Below are positions 52,801-64,000 of a stretch of DNA of 64,000 bases, one piece after another; the first letter of the stretch is position 1; every line of letters starts with the position of its first letter. The DNA comes from Taenia hydatigena (Eukaryota > Platyhelminthes > Cestoda > Cyclophyllidea > Taeniidae). The notes under the pieces were generated by a model. That model did not search any database. It was not told where the DNA came from and worked only from the letters and a program-made list of their open reading frames with translations. The DNA lies in NCBI GenBank assembly GCA_036345935.2, contig JADWOT020000008.1:12335733-12399732 (forward strand). The letters are read 5' to 3'. The position numbers were made by a program, and so were the translations under genes.

Positions 52801-55800
52801 AGGTGGTGTTGGTGTGTGCATGTGGTCGAGATCTAAGCGAGAGTAGGAGAATAAAGGGAGACAGTAGCGCAACGGAGAAGTGCACGCACGAGTTGAGGAA
52901 AGGAAGGGTGGAAAGAAGGTAAGAAAGGTAGAATGTGAAGTACACACACGCGCGTGTGTGCCGCTGAAACGGCGGCATCGGTGGTAGCAGCACCGTCAGC
53001 AGTCTTGGCCCTAGCAATGATGGTTCACACTTCACCCCTCCTCCCTACCTTTTGGTCGTGAGCCCGGCGTTTTGCGTGGGTGTCCCTCCTTCCAGTGTGT
53101 TGTGGCCTGCCTACCTGCCCATCCTATTAATCATGCGGTGCGCGGTCTATACGTTATTTTCCCCTCGCGCGACACAATGATTGAATGGACGTGTGTGTGT
53201 GCGTGCATGCATGTATGCATGGGTTATGGAAGAACACACAGAAACGTTGTGACGAGCGGGACGAAAAGTTGTAGCAATCATTGAGAGCGAGGGATCGTAC
53301 GCACTAATGATGCTGAGGGAAGAGGGTCACTACTACGGCTGCTAATACTACCGTCCCAGCAGCTACACAATTTCCTACCTATACTATTCAGACAGCAGGA
53401 GAATTTAAACTCGGTAGAAGCCCTTCAGTGTTTAACGGCGAGCAGCTTGGCTGTTAGCAATAACGTGCACGCACTTGTCAACTGCTAACACTACGAGGTG
53501 AGCTGGTGGTGAGCAGGCTCCCTTTCTCAAGTTGCAAAAACAAATCGTCATCATCACTGCACGCGTAAGGCTGTCATTTTTTGACATCCCCGAGGGTGAG
53601 CAAATACGCGCTCACCAGCACTCAAATGTTAAGGCGGTGATGCCATTTGCAATCACCTGACTCGGGGGTAATCGATGAGCCACCGCCGCCGCCGCCGTTA
53701 CCCACCGACCGAACCTAAATTTAAGTTCAACGCACAAATTGCTGAGTAAGGCATGAGGGGCCAAACCGGGATGTGAGTCATTTGGAAAAAAAGCACAGAC
53801 AATGCAGTCTACCACCTTCACGCCCACTCTTCGGTCTTATAGTTGGTTTTCGCGTCTCGCGGATACACGCATACACGCAAAAGGCGAAAAAGTGCTCTTC
53901 GCCATCTGCACAAAGGTGGATAAAAACTCTCTTCATAAGGCTCTTCTATGCCATCATGCGGAGTCAGACCCGCGGACTGACTCACCCTGTGTCGTCTACC
54001 AAAACACTTGTGGCTAGCACATGGCGTATTTACGCTAGGCTGAGTAGATGCAGTCGCGAATAGGTGTCAGCTTATTCTGTCCAGGCACGGGTCACAAATC
54101 ACCAGGATGTCCGCCTAATGCCGACCCTAAATCCTCTTGATGGGGGGGAGATATCAAGCTCTTTTTACCATTGTTTTAAAAGATCAGCGACGTGTGGTGC
54201 AATAAATTGATGGGGAAGAAATAATGCTGACAGGTCAGCGACGTGCTGCGTGGCATTTTGACGAAACAGGCAATCATATAAAATGATTATGCATGCACGT
54301 TATCTATGCGACGCGGTTGATTTATGCGTCGTTTGTGTGTGCACGGATTGTAAATCATTCCGTCACGAAAATGTGGGTGAATGTGTTGGCTTACGGACGC
54401 GTGCAAGGCGGTGCAGTATCGTAGCAGAGTGGGCATCAATCACGGCGGGAAGCACAGCTCTGGTTGTGTTAGTGGTAGACAGCAATCGACACGCAATTTG
54501 GTGGCGCTTTAGTAATTGGTCATCCGGTGCTTCGGCTAGCGAAAAACACTACTTATCCACGGTAAGTGGACAGGCTAAGGTCGGCTACATCTACTAGCTC
54601 GTGCTCGATACGGGATTGGTCGCCACGATCGGCAACTACTTAGAATGTCTGTGTGGTGGGATAATTTGAGGGACAGCGCCGTTCGCTTTCCCCTTTGGCC
54701 GTGTATGAAGTATTCACTAAAAATAGGCTTGGCGAGGGACGGGTTACTCGCGTGTCGATGTCGCGGTGGTTGTTTCAGCCTTGTCCCCTTCTGAGTGTTC
54801 CCATATCCGCGGGCAGTCACGTGATGCGGCCTCTTTAAGCATCAAACCCGCTTGGCCGATCGCCCTGGGCGCTGCAAGACGAGGAAGACAGACAAGTCCA
54901 TATTGCTTGTTCCACTGGGTGCTTTGGTACTTCTGTTTGATGCATCTATAACATCGTGTGCATAATTACAAATTGCATCAAATTAATAATTGTCCAAGGA
55001 CGACTTTTACGAGCTTTTAGATTAATGGTTCTGCTGGAGTTGTGTGCGTGTCTAGTATGTCATTAAGGTGAGACACAAAAAAAGGGTCAGACCGACCACT
55101 GCCTGTAAATCAGATGTTCCGTTTCTTAGACTTGCGGTGATCATTTCCGTCTCTAGGCTCGGAAGCTGAGCGGGTTAGTTATTGTTTTTGCGCATGGTGA
55201 TCTTCACCCCAGTATCCCGCATCGATTCCACAGATTTGCGTATGAGATGGTTTTTCCTGTGATGAGCATGGCAAACAAAAGCCCAATGCGGGTGTGCTAT
55301 TGAGTTCCCGCCTAATTTGTTCCCCTTTCCTGCTTGCAGCCTCGCAAATCGCCATCATCACAAACTCAAATTTGTTAATTTTAGTTTTGCTTGCTTTCAT
55401 CCGGACTTATTGGGGTGGCTGATGTGATAGTTTCCACTTTCAATTGCGTGAATCAATTCATCCAACCCTTTTTTCATGTACCTATTTATTATAGGAACGG
55501 GAGGCCGTTCTTTTTGCATTGGAGCTTCCTACAGCAAATGCTACTGATTATCTGTAAGTAAGGTGTACGCAGTGGTAGCTGGTAGAAACGCAATCGGTTT
55601 TAACGACTTTATCTGAGCCCACGGCTCAATGCTTTCTGCGAATGCCCTCTGAAGTCGTAGGAAGCAAGTTGAATTTGATATGAAAATCCTGTTTTGATGA
55701 TTAGAGCGTGTAAGATTCCCCAACTTGTACGCTCAATGCATTAATTTAGGCGGCACCTGTTTATGTTGCACTACCAATTGGTGTATCAAAGAACTATGTC

Positions 55801-58180
55801 TCCTTTTTTTGCGAGTAGTCTTGCTGTCTTTGTCCCGATTTGTCAGGGACGAGTCGGTGAAAAGTGAGGCCATCCAGGTGGCGAAATGTTTTAGTCGGTT
55901 TGGAAGTTTACAGCAATTTTTTGCTCTAATCCCGCCAGCGAGAAAATACTCCTGGTAGAAAACTATTAGTCGCTTCTCTCCTTTGTTCACTCCACGAAAA
56001 TGGCTGGATGCATACATTTCCCCTTTTTCTCTAAGGTTACGTCATTTGTCATGTCGACATGGGATTCCGAGAATCCAATGTGTACTGTGGCATACATTAA
56101 TTGGACGAATGGACAAGCGCACTATATGAGACGATCCTTTGTGTGACTAAAATTTATGCTGCAATATTTGACATTTTCTTGGCGCTGGAATTCTCTTCAT
56201 CCAAGCAATATACTGAAAGGATTTTTTGTAAGGTATTTTTAATGGTGAATTCTACTCGGCACAATTTGATTGAGCAATCAACTGGTCTTGAGGCGTTTTA
56301 TTCACGTTCCGTCCATTTCTTCATAGTGATAGATAAAACTGTTTTTTCGTTTTTTTTTTTTGCCTATAAATTCGATCTATTTATAAGCAGAAAATCATGA
56401 ACAATAGGAAAGTAGACGTGGGAGTGTTGTGTTTACTGGAATTGTGACTCCGGATGCTGCTTGTGTAGGGACAAAGGGAACGGGAGCAAACAGTGGAGCT
56501 GCCTTCAGAGGCCTTTTCGTGGTCGTGTTGTCTAAACATCCATCTAACTTCCTATCGTATTCCCGCCACTTGCGATGTTTCGGAGGAAAGTAAAGGCAAA
56601 GTACTCATTCCCTTATTAAATTTTAGCTGCGTCATGTTTGTGTGCCTTTTCATGCAATCGAAAGTTGACAATTAATCTAGGCGACAGTGGATTCACTAGC
56701 GATACCATTTATCACGGTTTGGCGTTCTCCTGTGTTGATACCGTTGAAAAGTTGGGTGTGAAACTAAAGGCTCGTCGTGATCGGCGCTGTCCAAAACATT
56801 TATTTTTGTTCTTTCTGGTATGGTAATCTATACCAAGCTCTTTACTCCACTAGTCGCTAGAATTTGAACCAGGTACTTCGAATCTAAAACCATCATCAAT
56901 ACACCATCTTTTCTCTTTGGCGGGGCGGAATTAAACTTCAAGCACATAAGGATGGGACCTCCTCTTCATTGCTTCAACAGACCATTAGTAAGTTATAACA
57001 TTTTAAGATGTCCCAGTAGTGCATGTGAGTAAATCTTTAGAATTAATCATCCAAGTATCTTCTGCCAAACGGACATTCGACTAGTTCGCATGTAAAGGCT
57101 CTACTAGTTCGACGTAACGAACCCTCGCCCTCCCTATCTGAGTCACAGCAATGTGTTTTAAAGACGATTTCGAGCATGCAAACAGAAAAGCAACAGAGCC
57201 AATTCGCACGGGATAGCACGGATCAGTGATACCAAGCGGTATTGGAGCAGCCGCACTTTTAATGAAGAATTAACCCCACGGCTGTGTATCGAGGACAGGC
57301 GGATGAGGTGTGTTCTGCTTGTGCCTTGCGAAGTCAAGTCTGTATATGCGGGTGCTGATGCAACCCAACCAAGAAAAGAAATGTATCTATGTCTAAATTT
57401 GTTGCGCCTCTGGTACAGCGATTGTACCGAAGTTCTCTATGTCTGTTTTTCTTTCCACCCCATTGCCGACTGACGATCACTCTTTCTCGCCGCAGCCTTT
57501 TTAAGCCAACACTCAAAAAACCGACCACCTGCACTCATCTCAATGCCATATGGAGGTGTGTTTGGTAGAATGATACTACATTGTATCCATCTCTCTCCGC
57601 CGCTGCCGATGCTGCTGTTGCCTCTGTAGGCACGCTATTGTTACATCATTTTTGCTCTCAGAGAGCCTAGCCACACGCATGTGTGGATGACGCAGTGCCG
57701 CCTTTGGTCACTGCTCCATGAAGCGGTGTCTTTGAAGAAGAAGAATACAAGTTTAGACTCTAAACGAACACCCTCTTAGACTTTCTTCCGTTTAAGAGAT
57801 GTCCTAACACCGTAACATTTAAAATAAACGTCCAGGATGTCTCTAATGCGGAATAATTGTTTACTAAGTGCCTTCCACTGAGTTCTTTGAAACCCCCTTC
57901 TCGAGTTTGTTAATTTCGAATTATTTATTCATGTTTTACGCCTAATCACGCGCTCCACAAGGAAGACGCATCTGGTTCTACAAAACTCTGCAGATGGGCT
58001 CAACCTTTGGAAAGAGTAAATTCCCTACTCAGCTTTGGCTACCGCACATCTGGTTGACGAAATTTCAAAGGATGTCTAAGTGTTTAAATTTGTCGCATTT
58101 AAAATTTGCAGCTGACAAATCAGGATTCTATTAGAAGGGAATAGTAGCTTGCGTGTGAATATTGTTTATGAACAAAAACA
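46664..58180 (+). other. Long inter-exon region, probable distal intron
   Basis: If the 46615 exon splices to the Ig exon, this whole stretch is intron. It contains a CA microsatellite (46834-46860), GC-rich patches near 47.2, 52.6-53.3 and 53.6-54.9 kb, a CCG tract at 53681-53697, and a poly-T run near 56350. I found no convincing exon. The longest open frames (47749-48099 +, 48157-48504 -, 48801-49154 +, 51480-51851 +) are about 116-123 codons, lack family resemblance and are expected by chance in this much DNA. Confidence 0.4.
46834..46860 (+). repeat. CA microsatellite
   Basis: An uninterrupted (CA)n run about 170 bp after the donor of the distal signal exon; likely length-polymorphic. 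Confidence 0.95.
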
Positions 58181-58673
58181 CCCAGCTGTTGTGGAGGTGG
58201 TCATGCCGTCGTCACCCTTTCCTCCACCAATCACCGCGTGCTCACGCGATCTCGAATCGGCCGCCCACCATCTGATTGGTTAGTGGCAGTGCAGGTGTGG
58301 TGCTTTTATGCGCGAGCACGTACGCTTAGAGCCGCCAACCCGACATCAAGAATGAAAGACAACGTCACTTTACCGCCATAACGCAGCGACTCGTTCGCTC
58401 CCGCGCACACACACGTACGCACGCTCACTAGCGTCCGCGTCTGCTGGGCCGTGCGCTCCTTCCACATCTACGCACACACACAAAAACAACCAGGACGCAT
58501 CACACGCGCACTAACGGTCCCTGCCCCTGCATCTACCTCTGTCCCTGCCGCCTCAGCCTCTCGACCGTTCCTCTGCAGCTGCAGTTTCTTACGCTGGCGC
58601 AAGGGTTTGTGTGCCTATATGCGTGAGACAGCACAAACGAAGCAGCCAGAAGTTTAGACACTAACTCCACACA
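58180..58673 (+). promoter_or_regulatory. GC-rich promoter-like island before the proximal signal exon
   Basis: This CpG-rich stretch immediately precedes the ATG at 58674. It carries a CCAAT box at 58227-58231, a second in inverted orientation (ATTGG) at 58275-58279, and a TATA-like TTTTATG at 58303-58309. CA/CG alternating repeats at about 58400-58432 echo the island before the distal exon. The layout of two CCAAT boxes and then a TATA-like element about 370 bp before the ATG fits a promoter plus 5' UTR. This is inference from motif content. Confidence 0.5.
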
Positions 58674-58740
58674 ATGTCACCTTACTGGATTTTTATCACT
58701 TCGATAGTCCTTTACGCCCTCCGCCCTCTCCTCGTCCAAT
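58674..58740 (+). CDS. PTK7-like gene, first coding exon (proximal), signal peptide
   Basis: This short exon has 22 codons plus one base. It starts MSPYWIF, runs through a hydrophobic core (IFITSIVLYAL) and ends RPLLVQ, a typical secretory signal peptide that would send the product into the ER. The start is well defined: A at -3 of the ATG and an in-frame TAA at 58662-58664. The exon ends at a perfect donor, GTAAGT, at 58741. The single leftover base (T) is phase 1. Joined to the Ig exon at 62256, it forms a TGC codon and continues ...LVQC-ASTDSFYF, a plausible signal-peptidase site (small residues C, A, S). The intron would be about 3.5 kb. It follows a GC-rich, CCAAT-containing island. The join is inferred from phase and context, not from transcripts. 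A different partner gene is possible but less economical. Confidence 0.7.
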
Positions 58741-61700
58741 GTAAGTCACTGCTCCCCCGCCTCATTTCTTTGAGTCTCTCTCTTTCTTGCTGGTGCGTAT
58801 TAACTGTCCCATGAGAGGAGACACTCATTTTTCTTTTTAATGGTGGCAGCCGCAGTTTGCGACTTCGTCTTAAAGGTGCTCTGTTTTCGTTTTGGACGAG
58901 GTAGGTGGGGTCCAATTTTATCCGTGTTTATTTGACCTCTGATTCGTTCATTTTTGGGTGCCACTTTTGACCTACTACTTCTTCCCTATTGGTTTAAACG
59001 GCTACAGCTTTTGAGCAGTGGAATCTCCGCATTACATTCGATGTATCGTACTATCGGTTGGCGAAAGACATTTTGCGAGAGCAATATTAGGCATAACGGT
59101 TAATCTGAGGGTATTCCGTGATCTGTGAGTTAAGTTACTTTTGTTTTCTCTATCTTCACCGGCTTATACATGTGCGCTTGTATGCAACACTTTCAATTCA
59201 GACCCTCCATATCAACTTTCCTTGTTTAACCAGATTCAAGGACAGGCTTGTGGCCGTGGTGGGGTCCACCGTAGGGAGGGTCTAGCGCAAAATGGTAATA
59301 GATAAAACAACTTTATTGTTAGACTAAATTGAAGTTAAAGAATGTGAACATCAGGCTCGGTTGCGTCGGGCACTACCGTAGGCGTGGCAATTCTGCATTG
59401 GAATCAATCTAATCCCATGTTGAAAGAAATGACACAGAAACAATTGCTAACTACTTTAACGGTAGTTAAGGGAGATGATACTGCTACCTACCACCTCAAT
59501 TCAAGAAAGCAATGAATATCAACAGTTCAAGTAAATTGCAGAGACTTGAGGCAAATGGCATAAAAACTGCTTAGGAGTAAATTTTGATGATCGGGTCTAT
59601 CCTTTACTCAGTAATTATGGGCGGCGGCACTGTCATACGTCATCCTGGTTCAACTGAACAGCGACCTCTTCGGATTAAGATTTTGAATCGGTTGATGCCA
59701 CACAAATGCGTTCAGATTTCGGCTACTGTCACCTGTCAGTGAGGCATTCGTTGGAGCAGTGAAGAGGGGTAAGTGTGAGCGGGAGAAGGCCCGGTGAATC
59801 GCATCAATCAACCGGAGGGGACAGTGGGCCTGTGTACGACCTCACCTACTGAGGTAACGTCTTCAGCCCGGTCCCTCTCCTCCATCAACCTTGAACCGTT
59901 AGCACATACAGGATGTCCAGCCAGAGGCCGGACGAGAAGCGCCGGAGGAGTCTGGGAACGGGGTCGTCTAAACTCCGCATTGTTCCTTATACGTGCCCCA
60001 CTTTCGTGGACACGCGGTCCACTCCCCGCATGCGACCGTGTAGATGCGTCCTTCCATCCCCCTCTGAAAAGTCGTTTATATTTCATTCCTCCCGCCCACT
60101 TTTGCTGTCGAGGGAGGGAAGCCGATGGTGTTTACGCCTGCTCATCTATCTCGCCTTCTGCTTGTGGTGTGTAGGCTGGGGAGAAGCGTCAAAGGTTTTC
60201 GCATGGCGTGCGCTTGAGTGTGTGCGGGAGAACCAATGGCGACGCGATATTCCACCCCACTAATGCTGTCACCTCTGTCTGCCTTTCTTCGACCGCCTTA
60301 CCCATTTGTTCGGTTAAAATCTCCTCATTAAACAATGGTTTGCGTAGCTCCCCTACCTCTTAAGGAGAGGAGGAGACGTGCACAAAGGTGTTTCTACGAT
60401 CCACCACTGCTTTGCGTGGGAACAAAACCCAGGATGACTCATCCATCCCCTGTCCGATGGTGCTCAGAATTAACCCTTCTCCCTGTGGGGATTGCTGGCG
60501 GAATATAGCTACAAAGGCGGTTAATTGCATACGTACATACATGGATATATGCGCACAAACATGTGGGAACGTACGGTAGTATTTACTCCTTCCCCTTGAG
60601 CGGATGAGGCTAGTGTCTACCTTCGCCACCTGTTTGTGCTTCGGTCGCTGCTTCTGATGATGCTGTTACCAGTGCCCTACAGGCAGATTCGATACAGTCT
60701 GCGCACACGCAAGCGGCAGGCACACTTTGCAGTGTGACAAGTGTGTGGGTGTGTGTACCAAATCGTCTCCAAACCACTAACGACATTGCCTCCCCTGCCG
60801 CTTCGTTTCCGTGATTCACTCCTCGTGCCTGTCGGCGCAAGTCTGGAAGTGGTACGGCTACCTTTCTTTGCCTTCATACTCCAGCTTTCGTGTAGTTTAC
60901 AGACCTTTCTTCAATTCTTCTTTGACACCCCATGCTAGCTTTAGGAACTCAAGGTGCTCGCATTTCGCTCCTATTGTCTGTATCTCATCTTCCTCATTGG
61001 CACACTTTAACTTTCACTGAGCTTGAGCACATCTGCGACGTTGGGCTGTCGAGTCGACAACCTTCTGAAAATTGAGTGTTGTGTGGAGAGAGATGGTATT
61101 TGTACTGCGATTGTTGGGGGTATTCGTAGCTTTATTTGTGTACGGGTGTGCACAAACCTCAGCGGCACACAAATTATACTATTCGGACATTGCGATTTAC
61201 GCGGCGACGCCCTTGCCCACCGTTGCCATCTTTGGTACTTTTCTTCGTCCTTGATTGTTCCATCCCAGTTGCGGTTTTTGGTGCGACTTGTGCGTCGGCC
61301 AATAACAGGCTTCTCCTAAGCCCGAGCATACGCCACTTTGATTGGATCGCCATCAAAATCCAGTCCCTATTCTGCGGACATGATCTCCATTTCCTACCAA
61401 TGTCTTATTTGTTCCTCAACAATACGCCTTGATATGATATTTGTGACTTGCTCAATTCATTCCCTACGACTGGGCAGTGAGTTCTGGAGTCTTTGGATAT
61501 GCAGAATGTTTTTGAAATCTAACCACTGACTGCGATAGGTGTGTGTCCACTTTAATATATGCTGTCGGAAGGAGGCGGCACGCCTTGTCCTCGTGCATTC
61601 GAATCGCCACAAATCCACCCACGAAACCCTGGTTGAAATAGGTGTTGCAACGAAGTAGTTGGTTACGACACGCCTGCCAACTCACCCTTGAAGAAAAATC

Positions 61701-62255
61701 TTTTGTTTAAAAGGAGTTACCAAATTTGTTGTTGGATTATTAAAATTAACTACTTCCTTCTACTCCACTTTGAAATGCGATGAAGACAGATAGGGGCGAT
61801 CTATCTAGAACGCATCGTCTCCATAAAGGGAATACGCAATTTTGACAGGCTCATGAAGGTAAATATCTGATAAAATCTCGACTATTTATAGGACCTAGGT
61901 TCATAAAATGGGGTCCATTAAAAGCGCAACAACGTACAAATGCATCAAACAGGTTTTGAAGTGAAGGCAAATGCAGCATTAAAAGATAGGAAGCAACCAT
62001 ATTTGAGGGCGCTGCCAAGGGATAGATTATTTTGTAAACGTTAAAACGCCACGCTATAGCTTTTCCTGGGGCTATGACCAGTAGCATAGTATTTTAAGAA
62101 GAGCTTCATGCTAGAAAGATCAAAATTTATAACATTCTACCTCTACTCTCCGTGTTGTTGGAATCTGAGGTGTTGGAGAGGGAATAGGTATAATCAGTTG
62201 AGGTGCGCTCTTGATTTGTCATTGGGGAAGCTGATCGAATTTTGTTCTGCATTAG
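58741..62255 (+). other. Intron of the PTK7-like gene (proximal)
   Basis: This is the inferred intron between the proximal signal exon and the Ig exon, with GTAAGT at its 5' end and TTAG at its 3' end. Positions 59760-60900 are GC-rich and hold several overlapping open frames of up to 126 codons on both strands. None resembles a known family and they look like composition artefacts. Within that stretch, an ATG at 60125 followed by a possible weak donor (GTAGGC, 60171) would also be in phase with the Ig exon, but its hydrophobic core is very short. The rest is unremarkable AT-richer intron sequence. Confidence 0.55.
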
Positions 62256-62558
62256 GCGCCTCGACGGACAGTTTCTACTTTACCCGGTCACCACGGGACC
62301 AGGACGTTGAGGAGGGTCAGCCATTGCGATTGGAGTGCGCGGTGCAACCGAACGAAGACATTCACTACTCCTGGCTCCAAAATGGTGTTCGCATCGACCC
62401 CGAGAGGCAAAGCGGTCGGCGCTACCTCGAGGGTGACTCCAATCTCCGTATCCTCCACGCCGATCGCGAAATTGACCCCGGACGCTACCAGTGTCAAGCG
62501 CTCAACAAGACTTCCAAGTTCGTTAGTGCTAGTCGTGAGGCTTCCATCAATGTCTACT
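62256..62558 (+). CDS. PTK7-like: PTK7/off-track-like receptor, Ig domain 1 exon
   Basis: The exon encodes one complete Ig (I-set/V-like) domain of about 100 residues. The first Cys is in RLECAV (codon 62336), the core Trp 12 residues later in YSWLQNG (62372), and the D-x-G-x-Y-x-C motif appears as DPGRYQC (second Cys 62492). An N-glycosylation site, NKT, follows. The edge pattern (S.QD..EG..L.LEC, then YSWLQNG, then ASREASINV) resembles the first Ig domain of PTK7/off-track as I know that family. The acceptor is a pyrimidine-rich tract ending TTAG at 62255; the donor is GTAAGT at 62559. Both borders are phase 1, as usual for extracellular Ig exons. PTK7 is a membrane receptor with a catalytically dead kinase, acting in Wnt and planar-polarity signalling. 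The remaining Ig domains, membrane segment and kinase-like domain would lie beyond the window. Another multi-Ig receptor is the main alternative. Confidence 0.75.
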
Positions 62559-64000
62559 GTAAGTTCACTTCCAGCGTGTATCGTCCAGAGGTAATGTGTC
62601 CTCATAAACCTTGGGTTTAGATAGAACAACCGTCTCTTTCAAAATCATTGAAAATGGGAACAAGAAGTGGCTTCTGCTATTGCTTGCTGTACGTCTCCCT
62701 TCTGCCACAGCACACTGGTGAAATGACTGAGTAGTTTAAAGGAAGGCAAACAGGTTATTCATTATCCCACTGTCATTGTCTGCTCTTCAATCACCAAATC
62801 CGGATGGATTGTTAAGAAGATGGCAAATGTTGGATGCAAGAGCATTTGAAAAAAAAAAACGCGTAGGACTACCACCCATCATCTTTGCGAAGCGGGTGTA
62901 CGTAGGGTGCTGGTATGGCATTCTCCAAATGTGGAAAAAAGGAAAGGAGCATCTATCTTTCGGTCTTGCAAGTTCAGGGCGGCCCTCCTCATCACTGCGG
63001 CGGCTAAATGTGAGGGAAGAAGGTCCGCATTGTTGCAAGATTAATAGTACCTTTTCTCTCAGTGCCGCCTGTGCCCTTGCGTATGGATGCCGACCGAATG
63101 TCACACCCCATCGCTTCTGCACGCAATACACCACGAAGGCAGTGGCAGAAGCATTAGAAGAAACAACAGCAGCAGCAGGAGGCGGCGGCGGCGCTGGTAG
63201 CGTTTCGTGTGATTAATTTATTTCAGTTCCAGTCCCAATGCATGCGCACACACTGGCCAGCCATCGTGCGCGCGCGCGTTTGTTCTTTGAAGCAGACGCT
63301 GGCGTGCTTGCGTGCGTGGTGTGCCCTTGTGTTTGCGATGATAGATGAACTGAACAGCTCGCATTTTTGTTCAAGAGTCTGCGTGTGTGTGTGTGTGTGT
63401 GTGTGTATGCGCGTGTTTGATGGTTTCGGGGTGCAGTGAGAGAGAGAGAGAGGCAGGGGCAGAGAGGAAAGGGAAGAGGCGGGAGGGAGGGAGGGTACGA
63501 TTGCGACCTTTGTTGGGACCGAAAACAGACGTCGAATGATTAATCGCACATGCATGCACACATCCACACAGACACAGTACGCAGATACGTACACATTTAT
63601 AGTAAGATACATGGGCGAGGTCAGAAATTCCCTCCGCCTGTTTGTCTCCCTACTTTTCCGACATGTTCGCTGATTTATTGGGTCTGGTTGCCTGCACCTT
63701 AGCATTAAAAGCTTGCTTAAGCAAGAAAAGCGGCCTAATAAATCGGACTATTGATAAAGCTTCACGTATCGGAATCAGTTATCGGAGGCACTCAATTGGC
63801 TGTCTGGAAAAAAAGGCTGCCTCGCATGGATCTGGTTCCAGTATTGATGACAAAGGTAAACAGTTTTGGCGTATGCGATTGGGTTGCCACGATTGAACTT
63901 ATGTTTGGACATTTTTCAGCGTGAAAGTTCTCTCTTGTAAGAGCGGTAAAAATCCTTCCACTAAATCAGTTGCTCGTTTTTTTGGCAAGTAATCGTCTAG
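62559..64000 (+). other. Start of the intron after the Ig exon (runs out of window)
   Basis: No further Ig exon is visible: I looked for the Cys-Trp-DxGxYxC pattern and did not find it. The stretch holds a CAG/GGC tract (63165-63197), a GC-repeat patch (63266-63280), a GT microsatellite (63383-63406), a GA run (63437-63453) and a four-run G tract (63481-63495). The open frames at 62776-63216 (+) and 63223-63705 (-) are driven by low-complexity sequence. Confidence 0.5.
63383..63406 (+). repeat. GT microsatellite
   Basis: An uninterrupted (GT)n run in the intron after the Ig exon, followed by a GA run at 63437-63453. Confidence 0.95.

Noticed and set aside
54277..54566. TATAAAA followed by a 93-codon frame ending at a GTAAGT donor
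   Set aside because: The TATA box overlaps the ATG, so a transcript from it would start downstream of that codon; the protein is unlike any family.
60125..60170. Third possible signal exon (ATG at 60125, phase 1, donor-like GTAGGC at 60171)
   Set aside because: The donor is weak, the hydrophobic core is only about five residues, and phase agreement alone happens by chance one time in three.

Overview
The window is eukaryotic (animal) genomic DNA: one recognisable gene, spread over long introns, inside a large gene-poor tract. There are no bacterial operons, ribosome-binding sites, rRNA or convincing tRNA genes, and no CRISPR array. The gene lies at the right end on the + strand. An exon at 62256-62558 encodes one complete immunoglobulin domain that looks to me most like the first Ig domain of PTK7/off-track, an inactive receptor tyrosine kinase of Wnt and planar-polarity signalling. 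Base composition, CA/CG-rich promoter-like islands, fossil retroelements and a protostome-like Ig sequence fit a lophotrochozoan, perhaps a flatworm (tapeworm or fluke). That is inference from a single domain and general texture; the species is not identified.

Two short open exons upstream each start with a well-placed ATG, encode a hydrophobic signal peptide, sit downstream of a GC-rich CA/CG-repeat island and end at a consensus splice donor in phase 1. They are at 46615-46663 and 58674-58740. Both join in frame to the Ig exon, so the simplest model is two alternative promoters and first exons, about 15.6 kb and 3.5 kb upstream, giving the same mature ectodomain start with different signal peptides. 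Further exons must lie to the right of the window.

Layout: 1-3951, no gene, one GC-rich island. 3952-5015 and 9567-10839 form an inverted duplication; its outer 356 bp are almost identical in the two arms (4 mismatches, no gaps) while the inner parts are strongly diverged. 10840-37195, mostly featureless DNA with two GC-rich islands (14.1-14.5 kb and 15.3-15.8 kb), microsatellites and members of a dispersed short-repeat family. 37200-38730, a decayed Ty3/gypsy-type pol fragment. 44880-45210, a decayed LINE endonuclease fragment. 46.1-46.66 kb, first promoter and signal exon. 46.66-58.2 kb, intron with GC-rich islands. 58.2-58.74 kb, second promoter and signal exon. 58.74-62.26 kb, intron. 62256-62558, Ig exon. 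62559-64000, start of the next intron, with GT, GA and G-quadruplex tracts.

At least seven copies (A-G) of one dispersed repeat, about 170-300 bp, occur at 10.3, 18.4, 21.7, 23.3, 34.2, 40.8 and 43.7 kb, all on the + strand. Copy A is inserted in only one arm of the inverted duplication. Most other open frames in the window are short and unlike any family I know; they are not annotated as genes.
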